Shown here: in pieces, positions 1 to 8,371 of the stretch
How the letters are laid out: every line of letters begins with the position of its first letter
Position numbering within the stretch: position 1 is the stretch's first letter
NCBI GenBank assembly: GCA_030018695.1
Contig: JASEHI010000023.1
Location: 1-35,196 of the forward strand
DNA: 35,196 bases
Direction of reading: 5' to 3'
DNA from: Anaerolineales bacterium
GTDB taxonomy: Bacteria > Chloroflexota > Anaerolineae > Anaerolineales > Villigracilaceae
The notes under the pieces: generated by a model
Seen by the model: the letters and a program-made list of their open reading frames with translations, nothing else
Told to the model about the DNA's origin: nothing
Databases searched by the model: none
Made by a program: the position numbers and the translations under genes

Positions 1-132
1 CGTCTTTCAAAACCTGCGGGACGGTTGCTTCAACTGAAATGAAATACACCCAAATGCAAAACGAGAGGCGTGGCAAACCCCCTTGCGATCACACCCCTTC
101 ACCGCGCCGCTCCAGTAGTATCTTATATTTCA

Positions 133-262
133 GTAACTGCTCACCTGATTGTCATTCTGAGCCGCTGGTGTTCTTCCAGCGGCGAAGAATCTCCTCCGAC
201 TGGCCTTGAGACCCTTCGGTCGCACAGAACGCTCCCTCAGGGTGACAGGCTTGAGCAGTTAC
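133..262. repeat. Large imperfect palindromic dispersed-type repeat
   Basis: The outer arms GTAACTGCTCA (133-143) and TGAGCAGTTAC (252-262) are exact reverse complements. Inside them GTCATTCTGAG (151-161) faces CTCAGGGTGAC (about 236-246). A further hairpin, GCCGCTGG/CCAGCGGC, lies at 161-183. The GTCATTCTGAG...CTCAGGGTGAC pattern resembles a palindromic intergenic element I have seen in many bacterial genomes (recollection, not a search). It ends about 20 nt before the first gene and could form a long hairpin in its leader or serve as an upstream terminator. No promoter was clear here. Confidence 0.6.
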
Positions 263-281
263 AAGTAGAAAGGGACAATGG

Positions 282-2258
282 ATGAAACCGGTTAACCTTC
301 TGCTTACCAACGCCCTCGTCCTGACGATGGACGAGAAACTGCACCAATACGAACCCGGCGCGGTGGCAGTGAGGGGTGACTCCATCCTCGCCGTCGGCGC
401 GGAGGCTGAAATGCGCGCCGAATACAGCGCCGCGCAGGTCTTTGACTGCGGCGGAAAGGTGCTGATGCCCGGCCTGGTCAACGCCCACACCCACGCGGCG
501 ATGACGCTGCTGCGCGGCCTGGCCGACGACCTGCGCCTGGATGTCTGGCTGATGGGCTACGTCATGCCGGTGGAGCGCGAGTTTGTCTCGCCGGATTTCG
601 TCCAACTGGGGACGCGCCTGGCCTGCGCTGAATTGATCCGCAGTGGCGTGACCTGTTTCGCGGATATGTACTACTTCGAGGAAGAGGTCGCCAAAGCCAC
701 GGCCGAGGCGGGTTTACGCGCCGTCTGCTCGCAGACCGTGCTCAAGTTTCCCACACCTGATGCTGCATCGTACGAAGACTCACTGGCGGCCGCGCGTGAC
801 TTTATCCAACGCTGGAAGGGACATGCCCTGATCGAGCCGTCCGTCGCGCCACATGCACCTTACACCTGCACACCTGAAATCCTGCGCGCCACGGCTCAGT
901 TGGCGGTCGAGTTCGACGTCCCGCTCCACACCCACCTCTCCGAGACTGCTTTGGAAGTAGAGAACATGCGCAAAGCGAGCGGCATGCCGGTCATTCCGTA
1001 TGTCCGCAAGCAAGGGCTATTGGATGCCAAAGTTCTCGCCGCGCACTGCGTCCACGTGGATGAGGGCGAAATACGCACACTGCTGCACGCCAACGCAGGT
1101 GTGGCGCACAACCCATCCTCCAACTTAAAGCTCGCTTCGGGTTTTGCGCCAGTTCAGAAGATGCTCGAGGTGGGCCTGAATGTCGGCATCGGCACGGACG
1201 GAGCAGCCTCCAACAATGACTTGGATATGTTCGAGGAAATCCGTCTGGCCGCTTTTGTGGCAAAAGCTGTCAGCAACGACCCAACCGCCGTGCCTGCCGC
1301 GACTGCTTTGAGCATGGCGACCCGGCTCGGCGCGGCGGCGATGCATCTCGGAGCCTTGACCGGTTCGCTCGAACCCGGCAAGCGCGCCGACCTGATCCTG
1401 GTTGACCTTGCCCCTGTGCATAATGCGCCCAGTTTCCGCCGCGAGGCGCACAATGCTTATGCCCAAATCGTCTACGCCAGCAAAGCCACCGACGTGACCG
1501 ATGTGATGGTCAATGGCAAGTGGCTGATGCGCGACCGGCAGCTATTGACATTGAACGAAGCTGAACTACTATTAGCCGCCCAAGAGTACGCACGTCACAT
1601 AGACACCTTCCTCATCGAACGGGAGCAGTCCATCCTTTCGAAATTGGTCGCCCTGGGCGGTTCGACGGAGGCTGAATCCTTCGAGGTGCAGGTCAAGGTC
1701 AAACTGGCCGACCCGGCCGCTGTCCAGGAAGCTCTCTGCCGGCCCGAGGTCAAGATCATCTACCAGAGACATTACCACCAGCATGATAATTATTTCATTT
1801 TCAGCGATCCATCCCAGGGCCGGTTGAGGTACCGGGAAGATGAATCCATCGGCGCGAAGGGAGAGGTGGTCAGCGTTCGCGCTCGATTGACGCTGCTCGG
1901 CCCAGCGCGCGAAGGCGATTTCGCCCATGACGTATTACTCTCGCGCAGCCGTTACCTGGCGCCGGCTGCCAACAGTTTGCGTTTCTACCGGGAGTATTTC
2001 ACACCCGCCTCGGTCGTGCCAATTGATAAAGTTCGCCTGCGCTGGCTGGTGAATTTCCGGGATACGGAGTTCTACGTCAATCTCGACCGCTTCGAGACCC
2101 CCAACCTGGGCAATTATCTTGAAATCAAGAGCCGCACCTGGAGCCGCAAGGATGCCGAACATAAGGCGCAACTGGCTACTGAACTCATCATACTGTTGGG
2201 AGGCTCGCTGAAGAAGACAGTCACGCAGGATTACATCGAGATTGTCGCTCAACATTAA
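282..2258 (+). CDS. Amidohydrolase (MTA/SAH deaminase-like) fused to a C-terminal CYTH domain
   Basis: This is a 658-residue protein. Residues 1 to about 440 are a metal-dependent amidohydrolase of the S-adenosylhomocysteine/5'-methylthioadenosine deaminase (MtaD/ATZ-TRZ) type. Visible metal-site motifs are NAHTH (His69, His71), HTHLSE (about 216-221), AHCVH (about 256) and GTDGAAS (about 305), followed by the usual C-terminal GKRADLILVD strand. Deaminases of this family normally end near residue 430-440. From about residue 465 a CYTH (CyaB/thiamine-triphosphatase) fold follows: a variant ExExK strand (EVQVKVK), basic LRYRED, and LGNYLEIKSRTW. CYTH enzymes bind triphosphates through such Glu/Lys/Arg residues. 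Start: ATG 282 follows AGAAAGGG; another ATG at 278 is out of frame. It is the first gene of an apparent five-gene run. Deaminase assignment is strong, exact substrate is not, and the role of the fusion is unknown. Confidence 0.9.
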   Translation: MKPVNLLLTNALVLTMDEKLHQYEPGAVAVRGDSILAVGAEAEMRAEYSAAQVFDCGGKVLMPGLVNAHTHAAMTLLRGLADDLRLDVWLMGYVMPVEREFVSPDFVQLGTRLACAELIRSGVTCFADMYYFEEEVAKATAEAGLRAVCSQTVLKFPTPDAASYEDSLAAARDFIQRWKGHALIEPSVAPHAPYTCTPEILRATAQLAVEFDVPLHTHLSETALEVENMRKASGMPVIPYVRKQGLLDAKVLAAHCVHVDEGEIRTLLHANAGVAHNPSSNLKLASGFAPVQKMLEVGLNVGIGTDGAASNNDLDMFEEIRLAAFVAKAVSNDPTAVPAATALSMATRLGAAAMHLGALTGSLEPGKRADLILVDLAPVHNAPSFRREAHNAYAQIVYASKATDVTDVMVNGKWLMRDRQLLTLNEAELLLAAQEYARHIDTFLIEREQSILSKLVALGGSTEAESFEVQVKVKLADPAAVQEALCRPEVKIIYQRHYHQHDNYFIFSDPSQGRLRYREDESIGAKGEVVSVRARLTLLGPAREGDFAHDVLLSRSRYLAPAANSLRFYREYFTPASVVPIDKVRLRWLVNFRDTEFYVNLDRFETPNLGNYLEIKSRTWSRKDAEHKAQLATELIILLGGSLKKTVTQDYIEIVAQH

Positions 2259-2272
2259 GAAGGAGAGAAAAG

Positions 2273-3562
2273 ATGCGCAAGGTCTTGACTTTCTTTGCAA
2301 GATTTATCGCCGCCATCTTCGCCATCCTGTTCGTGATCACAGCCGTATTGGCTTTGTTGCTCTTCAACGTCGAGCGCCAGCTATTCAACCCCAACCTTTA
2401 TAAAAAGGCAATAACCGAACAGCAACTCTACGACCACCTGCCGGGGATCATCGGCGAGCTTTTGACGACGAGCATGTCCTACAATCCATGCGCCCAGAAC
2501 CCGCTGCTTTGCGAGGATATTTCAGCCGAGCTACGCGCTTGCTATACGCAGACACTGGGAGAGGAAAGGTACACCGCGCTGGCAAGCGGCCAGGATCAAC
2601 CGACCGAGGTCGAGAAGGAGGCCATCCAGCCATGCCTGGATAAATACGGCGCGCCGATGGAAAACGGTAACGAAGACCAGGGCGGCCCGCCGGCTTTCAT
2701 GCGGAACCTCACCGCCGCGGACTGGGAAGCCATCATCAAAACCCTTGCACCGCCCGAATTACTTCAAGCCCTGACCGAAAACGTTCTTGACCAGGTATTT
2801 GCCTACCTGAATGGGGAAACGGCGACTGCCAAAATCTCGCTCTTGAAATTGAAGGAACGCATAACCGGTCAGGCTGGCCAGGATGCCCTCCAGCAACTAA
2901 TGGCTGCTCAGCCGCCCTGCACGGTAGAACAACTGGTACAAATGGCCGCCGGCGCACTCGGCGGCGAAGGCGGCATGCTGTTCTGCAACCCACCGGAGGA
3001 GATACTGGCAATCATGCTGCCAGAACTCCAAAGCCAACTCGGCAGCCTGGCCAAGCAGATCCCGGACGAGGCAGTAATCATCAAGCCATATACCGGCCCG
3101 CTCGGAGCCACGCCTGGCGGCGGACCGTTGAGCGCCGACCCATTTACCACCCTCCGCTACGTACGGCTGGGGTTGCGCTGGAGTCCGCTCCTACCGTTTG
3201 CCCTCCTCTTGATGGTAACACTTTTTGGCGTGCGCTCGCTCAAGGGCTGGCTGCGCTGGTGGGGAATCCCGATCTTCTTTGTTGGTGCAATTGCCCTCCT
3301 CCCGGGAATCGCAATGCTGCCTGCTTTGAACTGGGCCTGGAATAACTTTGTCGTTACCCGCATCCCGCCATTCCTCTCGGCAGATGTCGCTAATATCGGC
3401 CACAAACTGGCGATTTACATCATCCACGGCCTGTCAGAACAAATCATTCTCCAGACCGCTATCCTGCTCGCAGTGGGACTGGCGATGTGGGTTGGTTCAT
3501 GTTTCATCAAGACCAGGGCTGCGGAGAGCACACCAGTTACTCCGCCGCCCCCAACCGCGTAG
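2273..3562 (+). CDS. Membrane protein of unknown function
   Basis: I do not recognise a named family in this 429-residue protein. Residues about 7-30 form one hydrophobic anchor. Residues about 31-300 are a soluble, probably extracytoplasmic domain containing Cys pairs (NPCAQNPLLCEDI and later single Cys residues). Residues about 303-415 contain three further hydrophobic segments, and the tail is proline-rich (TPPPPTA). The layout suggests a large external domain between an N-terminal anchor and a C-terminal membrane bundle. Start ATG 2273 has AAGGAG 14 nt upstream and lies 14 nt after the amidohydrolase stop, so the two are probably co-transcribed. Confidence 0.8.
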   Translation: MRKVLTFFARFIAAIFAILFVITAVLALLLFNVERQLFNPNLYKKAITEQQLYDHLPGIIGELLTTSMSYNPCAQNPLLCEDISAELRACYTQTLGEERYTALASGQDQPTEVEKEAIQPCLDKYGAPMENGNEDQGGPPAFMRNLTAADWEAIIKTLAPPELLQALTENVLDQVFAYLNGETATAKISLLKLKERITGQAGQDALQQLMAAQPPCTVEQLVQMAAGALGGEGGMLFCNPPEEILAIMLPELQSQLGSLAKQIPDEAVIIKPYTGPLGATPGGGPLSADPFTTLRYVRLGLRWSPLLPFALLLMVTLFGVRSLKGWLRWWGIPIFFVGAIALLPGIAMLPALNWAWNNFVVTRIPPFLSADVANIGHKLAIYIIHGLSEQIILQTAILLAVGLAMWVGSCFIKTRAAESTPVTPPPPTA

Positions 3563-3605
3563 CATACACGAGTGACCGCCGCCTCGAATGGCCGGTCGCT
3601 CGATA

Positions 3606-3628
3606 ATGGTAGCTCGAAGAGCTACCAT
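3606..3628. other. Short perfect hairpin in the leader of the next gene
   Basis: ATGGTAGCTC (3606-3615) and GAGCTACCAT (3619-3628) are perfect 10-bp arms around a 3-nt loop (GAA). No T-run follows, so it is a weak candidate for a terminator. It lies between the membrane protein stop and the ribosome binding site at 3640-3646 and may stabilise or separate the mRNA segments. Confidence 0.6.
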
Positions 3629-3653
3629 AAATCCAGCCAAAGGAGGCACGCGA

Positions 3654-3983
3654 ATGTCGGACTACCCTTCTCCTCAACAATCCAACACGCTGGGCAATGC
3701 CAGCCTGGTGTTGAGCATCCTTTCCCTGGCCCTCGTTTTTGGCGTCGGCTTGTGCGCGCTAACGGGCGTCGCGCAAAAATGGATCCAAATGGTCGGCACG
3801 CCGCTGTTCATTTGCGGCGGGAGCAGCGCCTTCCTGGGCTTTCTCGGCGCGGTATTGGGCGCAACCGGCCTTTTTGGCAAGAATCGCTCGAAAGCCACTG
3901 CCATGGTCGGGTTGACCCTCGGCCTGGCTGGGATTTGCCTGTTCGCGGCCATCCTGATCCTGGCGGGCAGGGGCGCCCCTTGA
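3654..3983 (+). CDS. Small membrane protein, DUF4190-like
   Basis: The protein has 109 residues from ATG 3654, which has a strong AAAGGAGG 7 nt upstream. An upstream in-frame ATG at 3588 has no such site and would run through the hairpin. It has a short polar N-terminus (MSDYPSPQQSNTLGNAS) followed by three hydrophobic segments rich in Gly, Ala and Leu, with the NTLGNASLVLSILSL pattern seen in DUF4190-type small membrane proteins. Its TGA overlaps the TTG start of the next gene (TTGA), pointing to translational coupling. Function unknown. Confidence 0.7.
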   Translation: MSDYPSPQQSNTLGNASLVLSILSLALVFGVGLCALTGVAQKWIQMVGTPLFICGGSSAFLGFLGAVLGATGLFGKNRSKATAMVGLTLGLAGICLFAAILILAGRGAP

Positions 3984-5575
3984 AACGGATTTTACTGGCT
4001 GCCATTGCGCTCCTGCTGGCCATTATCGCCTGCGGGCGACCCACGCCGCCCCCTCCTACCCTCAGCCCTCAGCCATCTACCCTCAGCCATCTGCCATCTG
4101 CCATACGCCAATTTACCATCTCCATCGAATACGCCATCCCCGGCGTGGCGGAGGCCTACGCCCCCACCGGCGTCACCTACGCCAAACCGCAGCCGATCTT
4201 CGGCATGTGGAGTCTCATCGAGCCGCAGCCCGGCCAATATAACTGGAAGCCATTGGACGACCTCGTAATTGAATATCAATCCGCCGGCTTCAGCGGGATT
4301 CAACTGCTCATCACCGCCGAATCGCCCTGGGCTTCAGTCAATCCGCCCTCCCTGCTCAACCCCGGCAACACATTCCCGAAGGAAGAGCATCGCGACACTT
4401 ACGCCGCGTTCGTGTCCCGCTTCGTGGAACGTTACGACGGCGACGGCATGGATGACGCGCCCGGCTTGCTGTACCCGGTTCATCACTACGGCATCGAGCG
4501 CGAGTTCACCGGCTTCTGGCCAGGCAGCGCCAAAGATTACGTGCGCCTGCTGCGTGCCGCCTATCCGGCCATCCACGCCGCCGACCCCCAGGCGCGGGTG
4601 CTGCTGGTAGCCCTGCTGGTGGGCGACGTGTTCGACGACAACCCTCCCGAGGCCGAAGCGCAGCGCCGCCTGACCCAGACCCAGCCCTTCCGCAAGAGCT
4701 ACGCCGAAATCAAGACCATCCTGGCTGCCTGCGACGCCTACGACATCGTGGATTTTCACAGCCTGGGCGATTACACCGAGATTCCGCCCACCGCCGCCTG
4801 GATTCGAGACGAGCTGGCCTCCCTCGGCTGCAAGCAAAAACCCATCTGGATTGGCGACTCCTTCAGCATGTCGCCGCTGGTCGGCTTCGACGGGCGGCCG
4901 TTCCACCCGGCCACCGACGCCACCCGCGAGCAGGTCACCGCCGTCCTGAAGACCATCGCCGACCCCAAGAACCCGGATTACGCCGCCAACCTGGCCTGGC
5001 TGCGAGCCGAAATGGCGCGCGGTCTGGTGAAAAAGGCGGTTGTATCGGCTGGTGAGGGCATTTTGGGCATCAACCTCGGCAACCTGGAAGACTGGAAGAC
5101 CAACATCCCCGCGCTGGACGCCGCCGCCGTGCCGGCTGTCGGCGCGTCCATGTTCATGGGGATGATGGATACAAAACTCACCTCCCGCGCCACCGGCCCG
5201 CGACTGCCCAACGTCAGCAAGGCCGGAGAAGCGCGCCCCCCGTTTTATGCCATAAAACTCGTAAACGAAAAAATCAAGTATTTCACCTCGTTGGATAAAC
5301 TCGACCTCGCCGCGGGTGTATGGGTCTACCGCTTCGAGACTCCCTCCGGCCCGGTGTGGGCGCTGTGGTACAACGACGGGAAACTGTACTTGCCTGGCGA
5401 AAAGCCTCCTGCCATATCAGTCGAATTACCCTTCGACGCCGCCAGCGCACTTATCACCCGCACGCCAACCGAGGCGGGGCAAAGTCAGCCCGAAACGCAA
5501 ACGCTCGAAGCGGCGGACGGGGTATTGACCTTGATCCTCGATTCGACTCCCGTCTTCGTCCAGCCCGCGCCGTAA
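3980..5575 (+). CDS. Lipoprotein with a glycosidase-like TIM-barrel domain
   Basis: The proposed start is TTG 3980, overlapping the previous stop. It gives 531 residues beginning MKRILLAAIALLLAIIAC, a lipoprotein signal peptide with lipobox IIAC at about residue 18. The same frame is open upstream to 3572, but that part lies over the preceding gene and would bury the signal peptide. After a Pro/Ser linker made by a short tandem repeat (4055-4108), residues about 45-430 resemble a clan-A glycoside hydrolase barrel: FGMWSLIEPQPGQYNW near the start, HHYGIEREFTGFW at the position of an acid/base glutamate, and VDFHSLGDY further on. I infer polysaccharide or glycoside binding/cleavage at the outer face of the membrane. 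The GH family could not be fixed by eye. Confidence 0.75.
   Translation: MKRILLAAIALLLAIIACGRPTPPPPTLSPQPSTLSHLPSAIRQFTISIEYAIPGVAEAYAPTGVTYAKPQPIFGMWSLIEPQPGQYNWKPLDDLVIEYQSAGFSGIQLLITAESPWASVNPPSLLNPGNTFPKEEHRDTYAAFVSRFVERYDGDGMDDAPGLLYPVHHYGIEREFTGFWPGSAKDYVRLLRAAYPAIHAADPQARVLLVALLVGDVFDDNPPEAEAQRRLTQTQPFRKSYAEIKTILAACDAYDIVDFHSLGDYTEIPPTAAWIRDELASLGCKQKPIWIGDSFSMSPLVGFDGRPFHPATDATREQVTAVLKTIADPKNPDYAANLAWLRAEMARGLVKKAVVSAGEGILGINLGNLEDWKTNIPALDAAAVPAVGASMFMGMMDTKLTSRATGPRLPNVSKAGEARPPFYAIKLVNEKIKYFTSLDKLDLAAGVWVYRFETPSGPVWALWYNDGKLYLPGEKPPAISVELPFDAASALITRTPTEAGQSQPETQTLEAADGVLTLILDSTPVFVQPAP
4055..4108. repeat. Degenerate CTGCCAT-type tandem array inside the lipoprotein linker
   Basis: The stretch is built of variants of CTACCCTCAGC, CCTCAGCCAT and CTGCCAT, the last repeated twice in a row. 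It encodes the low-complexity linker TLSPQPSTLSHLPSAI, residues about 25-43, just behind the lipobox cysteine. It belongs to the same class as the 7-8 bp arrays elsewhere in this window. Confidence 0.75.
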
Positions 5576-5590
5576 CACTCGGAGAAGAAC

Positions 5591-6673
5591 ATGAAATTCA
5601 AGGCGCACCCAACCATCTTGCCCGTTGCCCTGCTGCTGTCCCTGGCCTGCGGCAGCGGCACCCCTTCTGCCCCGGTAACCCCCACCCAGACCTCTCAACT
5701 TGCAGCTTCGCAACTCGCAACTCCTAACTCGCAATTCGGCATTGCCGGACTCATCCCGCGCAACTTCCCAAACTCGTCCGCCGCAGACTGGACCAACCTG
5801 TACGAGACTCTACCCGAGACCGGCGAATTGCTCGGCGCATACACCGACTGGGCCGATTCCCCTGAAACAGCGGGGCAGATTCCCGCCGTGGTGGACACTG
5901 TTTTCGGACTGGCACCGCGCTACCACTTCATCCCGCTAATCGCCCTGGGTTTTTTTCGCGATAAGCCGGAGGGCGGTTTGGAACTGTCGCTCGCGCTGAC
6001 TAATGCCGAGGAGCGCGCGAAATTCAAACATGTGGCGGTTGCCATTGTCGAAAAGCACCAGCCTTCTTATCTGGCTTTGGGAATCGAAATCAACCGCTAC
6101 TACGAACACGACCCGACTGGCTTCGACGCCTTTGTGACCCTCTACACCGAGACCTACGAGGCGGTCAAAGCCGCATCGCCGGATACGCTGGTCTTTCCCG
6201 TCTTTCAGTATGAGATGCTTCACGGCGGGGAGTTTTTCGCTGGCGACGGGCAGAATCCGTCACAGTGGGAACTGCTCGACCTCTTCGGCGAGCGGCTCGA
6301 CCTGGTCGCGTTCACCACCTATCCCTATCTCCTCTACGCCTCGCCGGATGACCTGCCGGCGAATTACTACGCCGTCATCGCGGAACACACATCCCGTCCC
6401 ATTGCCTTCTCCGAGATCGGCTGGCCCTCTGCGCCGTTCGCGAATGCGCCCGATTTGCCCTACGGAGGCAGCCAAGACGAACAGGCTGCCTTCGTCCGGC
6501 GTTTCTTCGAGTTGGCAAACGGTCTAGACTTGTCGCTTGCCCTATGGTCTTTTCCACACGATCCGGCTGGACGGATCAATCCCGCTTTTTTGAGTATTTC
6601 TCTGCGCCACAACAACGGCACGTCCAAGCCTGCGCTGGCTGTTTGGCAAGAAATGATCCATTCTTTGCCCTGA
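5591..6673 (+). CDS. Lipoprotein with a glycosidase-like TIM-barrel domain (GH53/GH5-like)
   Basis: This 360-residue protein starts at ATG 5591, with GGAG 7-10 nt upstream, 15 nt after the previous gene. The N-terminus MKFKAHPTILPVALLLSLAC is a lipoprotein signal with lipobox SLAC at about residue 20. A short linker follows that is partly encoded by a heptamer array (5692-5738). The barrel has LALGIEINRYY around residue 160, placing a Glu where clan-A enzymes carry the acid/base residue, and IAFSEIGWPS around residue 275, where the nucleophile Glu sits in GH53/GH5-type enzymes. A surface glycan hydrolase is likely, but the substrate is not readable. It pairs with the preceding lipoprotein, which has a similar plan. 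Confidence 0.75.
   Translation: MKFKAHPTILPVALLLSLACGSGTPSAPVTPTQTSQLAASQLATPNSQFGIAGLIPRNFPNSSAADWTNLYETLPETGELLGAYTDWADSPETAGQIPAVVDTVFGLAPRYHFIPLIALGFFRDKPEGGLELSLALTNAEERAKFKHVAVAIVEKHQPSYLALGIEINRYYEHDPTGFDAFVTLYTETYEAVKAASPDTLVFPVFQYEMLHGGEFFAGDGQNPSQWELLDLFGERLDLVAFTTYPYLLYASPDDLPANYYAVIAEHTSRPIAFSEIGWPSAPFANAPDLPYGGSQDEQAAFVRRFFELANGLDLSLALWSFPHDPAGRINPAFLSISLRHNNGTSKPALAVWQEMIHSLP
5692..5738. repeat. Degenerate CGCAACT heptamer array inside the lipoprotein linker
   Basis: Units read CTCAACT, TGCAGCTT, CGCAACT, CGCAACT, CCTAACT, CGCAATT. They encode SQLAASQLATPNSQF behind the lipobox. The unit is the reverse complement of the GGAGTTA/CGAGTTA unit at 8335-8371, so the same motif family is used at two distant sites. 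Confidence 0.75.
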
Positions 6674-6704
6674 TACGAATTTCACGATTCAGTTGATAAT
6701 TGTG

Positions 6705-6710
6705 TATAAT
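6705..6710 (+). promoter_or_regulatory. Probable -10 box of the CBS gene
   Basis: TATAAT lies 53 nt before the CBS-protein start, in the 90-nt gap after the lipoprotein gene. A convincing -35 box at 16-18 bp spacing was not seen (TTCACG at 6681 is the nearest), so this is a partial promoter call. Confidence 0.45.
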
Positions 6711-6763
6711 TGTACTAATGCAATCGTTTCAGTTGCACAAAAAACACCCCAGGAGGCGAGACA

Positions 6764-7207
6764 ATGAAAACCATCAATCAAGTCTTGAAAGAAAAAGGGA
6801 GCGAGATCTGGGCGACTGCGCCGAACAAGACGGTCTTTGATGCCCTGCAAATGATGGCAGACAAGGACATCGGGGCCTTGCTCGTCATGGATGGCGAGAA
6901 ACTGGTCGGCATCTTCTCAGAACGAGATTACGCCCGCAAAGTGATCTTAAAAGGCAAGTCCTCGAAGGAACTGGCTGTTCGAGAGGTGATGTCCTCCCAT
7001 ATTTACTACATCACCCCCGACATTACCTGCGAGCAGGCGCTCGGTCTAATGACCCAAAAACGCGTCCGACATCTTCCGGTCCTGGATGGCAACAAACTGA
7101 TCGGGGTTGTCTCAATCGGCGACCTGGTCAAGGCTGTTATTGCCTACCAGAAGCAAGTCATAGACCGGCTGGAAAAACACATTCTGGAGACTACCAGCAT
7201 TACATAG
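6764..7207 (+). CDS. CBS-domain-pair regulatory protein
   Basis: This 147-residue protein is essentially two CBS motifs and nothing else. The first is around residues 15-70 (TVFDALQMMADKDIGALLVM...GIFSERDYARKVILKG) and the second around 80-135 (ITPDITCEQALGLMTQKRVRHLPVLD...GVVSIGDLVKAVI). CBS pairs bind adenine nucleotides such as AMP, ATP or SAM, and stand-alone pairs usually act as energy or ligand sensors on partner proteins; the partner is not indicated here. Start ATG 6764 follows AGGAGG. The gene appears to be transcribed alone from the TATAAT box upstream. Confidence 0.9.
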   Translation: MKTINQVLKEKGSEIWATAPNKTVFDALQMMADKDIGALLVMDGEKLVGIFSERDYARKVILKGKSSKELAVREVMSSHIYYITPDITCEQALGLMTQKRVRHLPVLDGNKLIGVVSIGDLVKAVIAYQKQVIDRLEKHILETTSIT

Positions 7208-7231
7208 AACACATACCATGGGGACACTGGT

Positions 7232-8341
7232 TCACGGGCAGGCGTTCTGTATGTGCTGCTCGAACGTCTCGGCGAAGGCGTGACGGCCGGTAGCATCACA
7301 GCGGGCGCGGAAATAGTAATAGGCTGTCTGCGCCGGATTGGCTACTGCCTGTAGAGCGCTCAGGCTGGGGTTACTGATCGCCGCGGGCGGTAAACCGGTG
7401 TTCTGATACGTATTGTACGGGGATTGCACCCGCAAGTCTTCCAAACTTAGTGGATTTGTCCACCATGTGCCCTGGGCAGTGTTATAGCCCAGGGCATATT
7501 GGATCGTGGGGTCGCTATCCAATTTCATGCCGATGGCAATGCGATTCAGGAAGACCGAAGCGATGGCCGGTTGCTCATCGTCCAGGATCGCCTCGCGCTG
7601 GACAATAGAGGCGAGAATGACACCCGGATAGATACTTAGATTCTGCCGCGCAAAGCCTTCTTTCAATTCCGGCGTGAGATGGAAATCGAAGTTCTGGAGC
7701 AATATTGACACCAATTGCTCCGCCGAGGTGCTGCGCGGCAGGCTGTAGGTACCCGGGAAGAGAAAGCCTTCGGCAGAGGCGCCAGCCGGTAAAAAGTCGG
7801 GGAGAGCATACGGGGTGCGCGCCGCTGAAAGGAAGGCCTCGGGGGTGATGTTCAGGCCGGAGGTCGGGAGCGAGGCGGCGATCTCCTCCATCCGCCAACC
7901 AGGCAGGACGACGAATGTCACTTCGGAGGGCGTGGCGTCCTGCAGCGCATGGGCAATCTGGATGGCGGTCATCGCCGGGCTGAGTTCATAATTGCCAGCC
8001 TGCACGGATGTATCCAATCCCGTCCAGACCAAATAGATGCGGAAGGTTTGCGCCGCGCGGATCAGACCGGCTGCCTGCAAGCGATTCGAGATAGTGGAGA
8101 CCGACTCGCCCATCTCGATGACAAAAATCTGTCCCGGCCCATTCGGATCGCGCGGGATGGTCAGATCGCCGGCATTCCACAAGAGCGAGGCCGAATAACT
8201 GAAGCGCTGCCAGCTGCTCAAGTACGGGCTGGGTTGGCCGTAAGACCCGGCTGCCAGAACAGGGATGAACAGGATGGCTGCAAGGGCTCCAATGGCAAGG
8301 AAGAGCAGAAGGACAAAGGGGAGACAGGAATGGCGTTTCAT
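7232..8341 (-). CDS. mltG: Endolytic murein transglycosylase MltG (YceG family)
   Basis: This is a 369-residue protein with an N-terminal membrane anchor (residues about 7-31) followed by a YceG domain. Motifs are VIEMGESVSTISNRL (the LysM-like start), LPGWRMEEIAASL, FLFPGTYSLP, ASIVQREA with the probable catalytic glutamate, and SVFLNRIAIGMKLDSDPTIQYALG. MltG cleaves nascent glycan strands in the membrane-proximal zone and sets their length. It is the last gene of a minus-strand run baseplate-J-like, ruvX, mltG. Association of mltG with ruvX is common in bacteria. The start lies at the edge of a heptamer array, which replaces a recognisable ribosome binding site. Confidence 0.93.
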   Translation of the reverse strand: MKRHSCLPFVLLLFLAIGALAAILFIPVLAAGSYGQPSPYLSSWQRFSYSASLLWNAGDLTIPRDPNGPGQIFVIEMGESVSTISNRLQAAGLIRAAQTFRIYLVWTGLDTSVQAGNYELSPAMTAIQIAHALQDATPSEVTFVVLPGWRMEEIAASLPTSGLNITPEAFLSAARTPYALPDFLPAGASAEGFLFPGTYSLPRSTSAEQLVSILLQNFDFHLTPELKEGFARQNLSIYPGVILASIVQREAILDDEQPAIASVFLNRIAIGMKLDSDPTIQYALGYNTAQGTWWTNPLSLEDLRVQSPYNTYQNTGLPPAAISNPSLSALQAVANPAQTAYYYFRARCDATGRHAFAETFEQHIQNACP

Positions 8342-8371
8342 GAGTTGCGGGTTAGGAGTTACGAGTTAGGG
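8335..8371. repeat. GAGTTA-type heptamer array at the ruvX/mltG junction
   Basis: On the plus strand the units are TGAGTTG, CGGGTTA, GGAGTTA, CGAGTTA. The array holds the ruvX stop codon and encodes its last residues (PPNS), and it reaches the mltG start. The whole intergenic junction is therefore made of repeat DNA. Confidence 0.65.

Noticed and set aside
3572-3979. Open frame upstream of TTG 3980 as an N-terminal extension of the lipoprotein
   Set aside because: It runs through the hairpin and over the small membrane gene, and would place a lipoprotein signal peptide in the middle of a protein.
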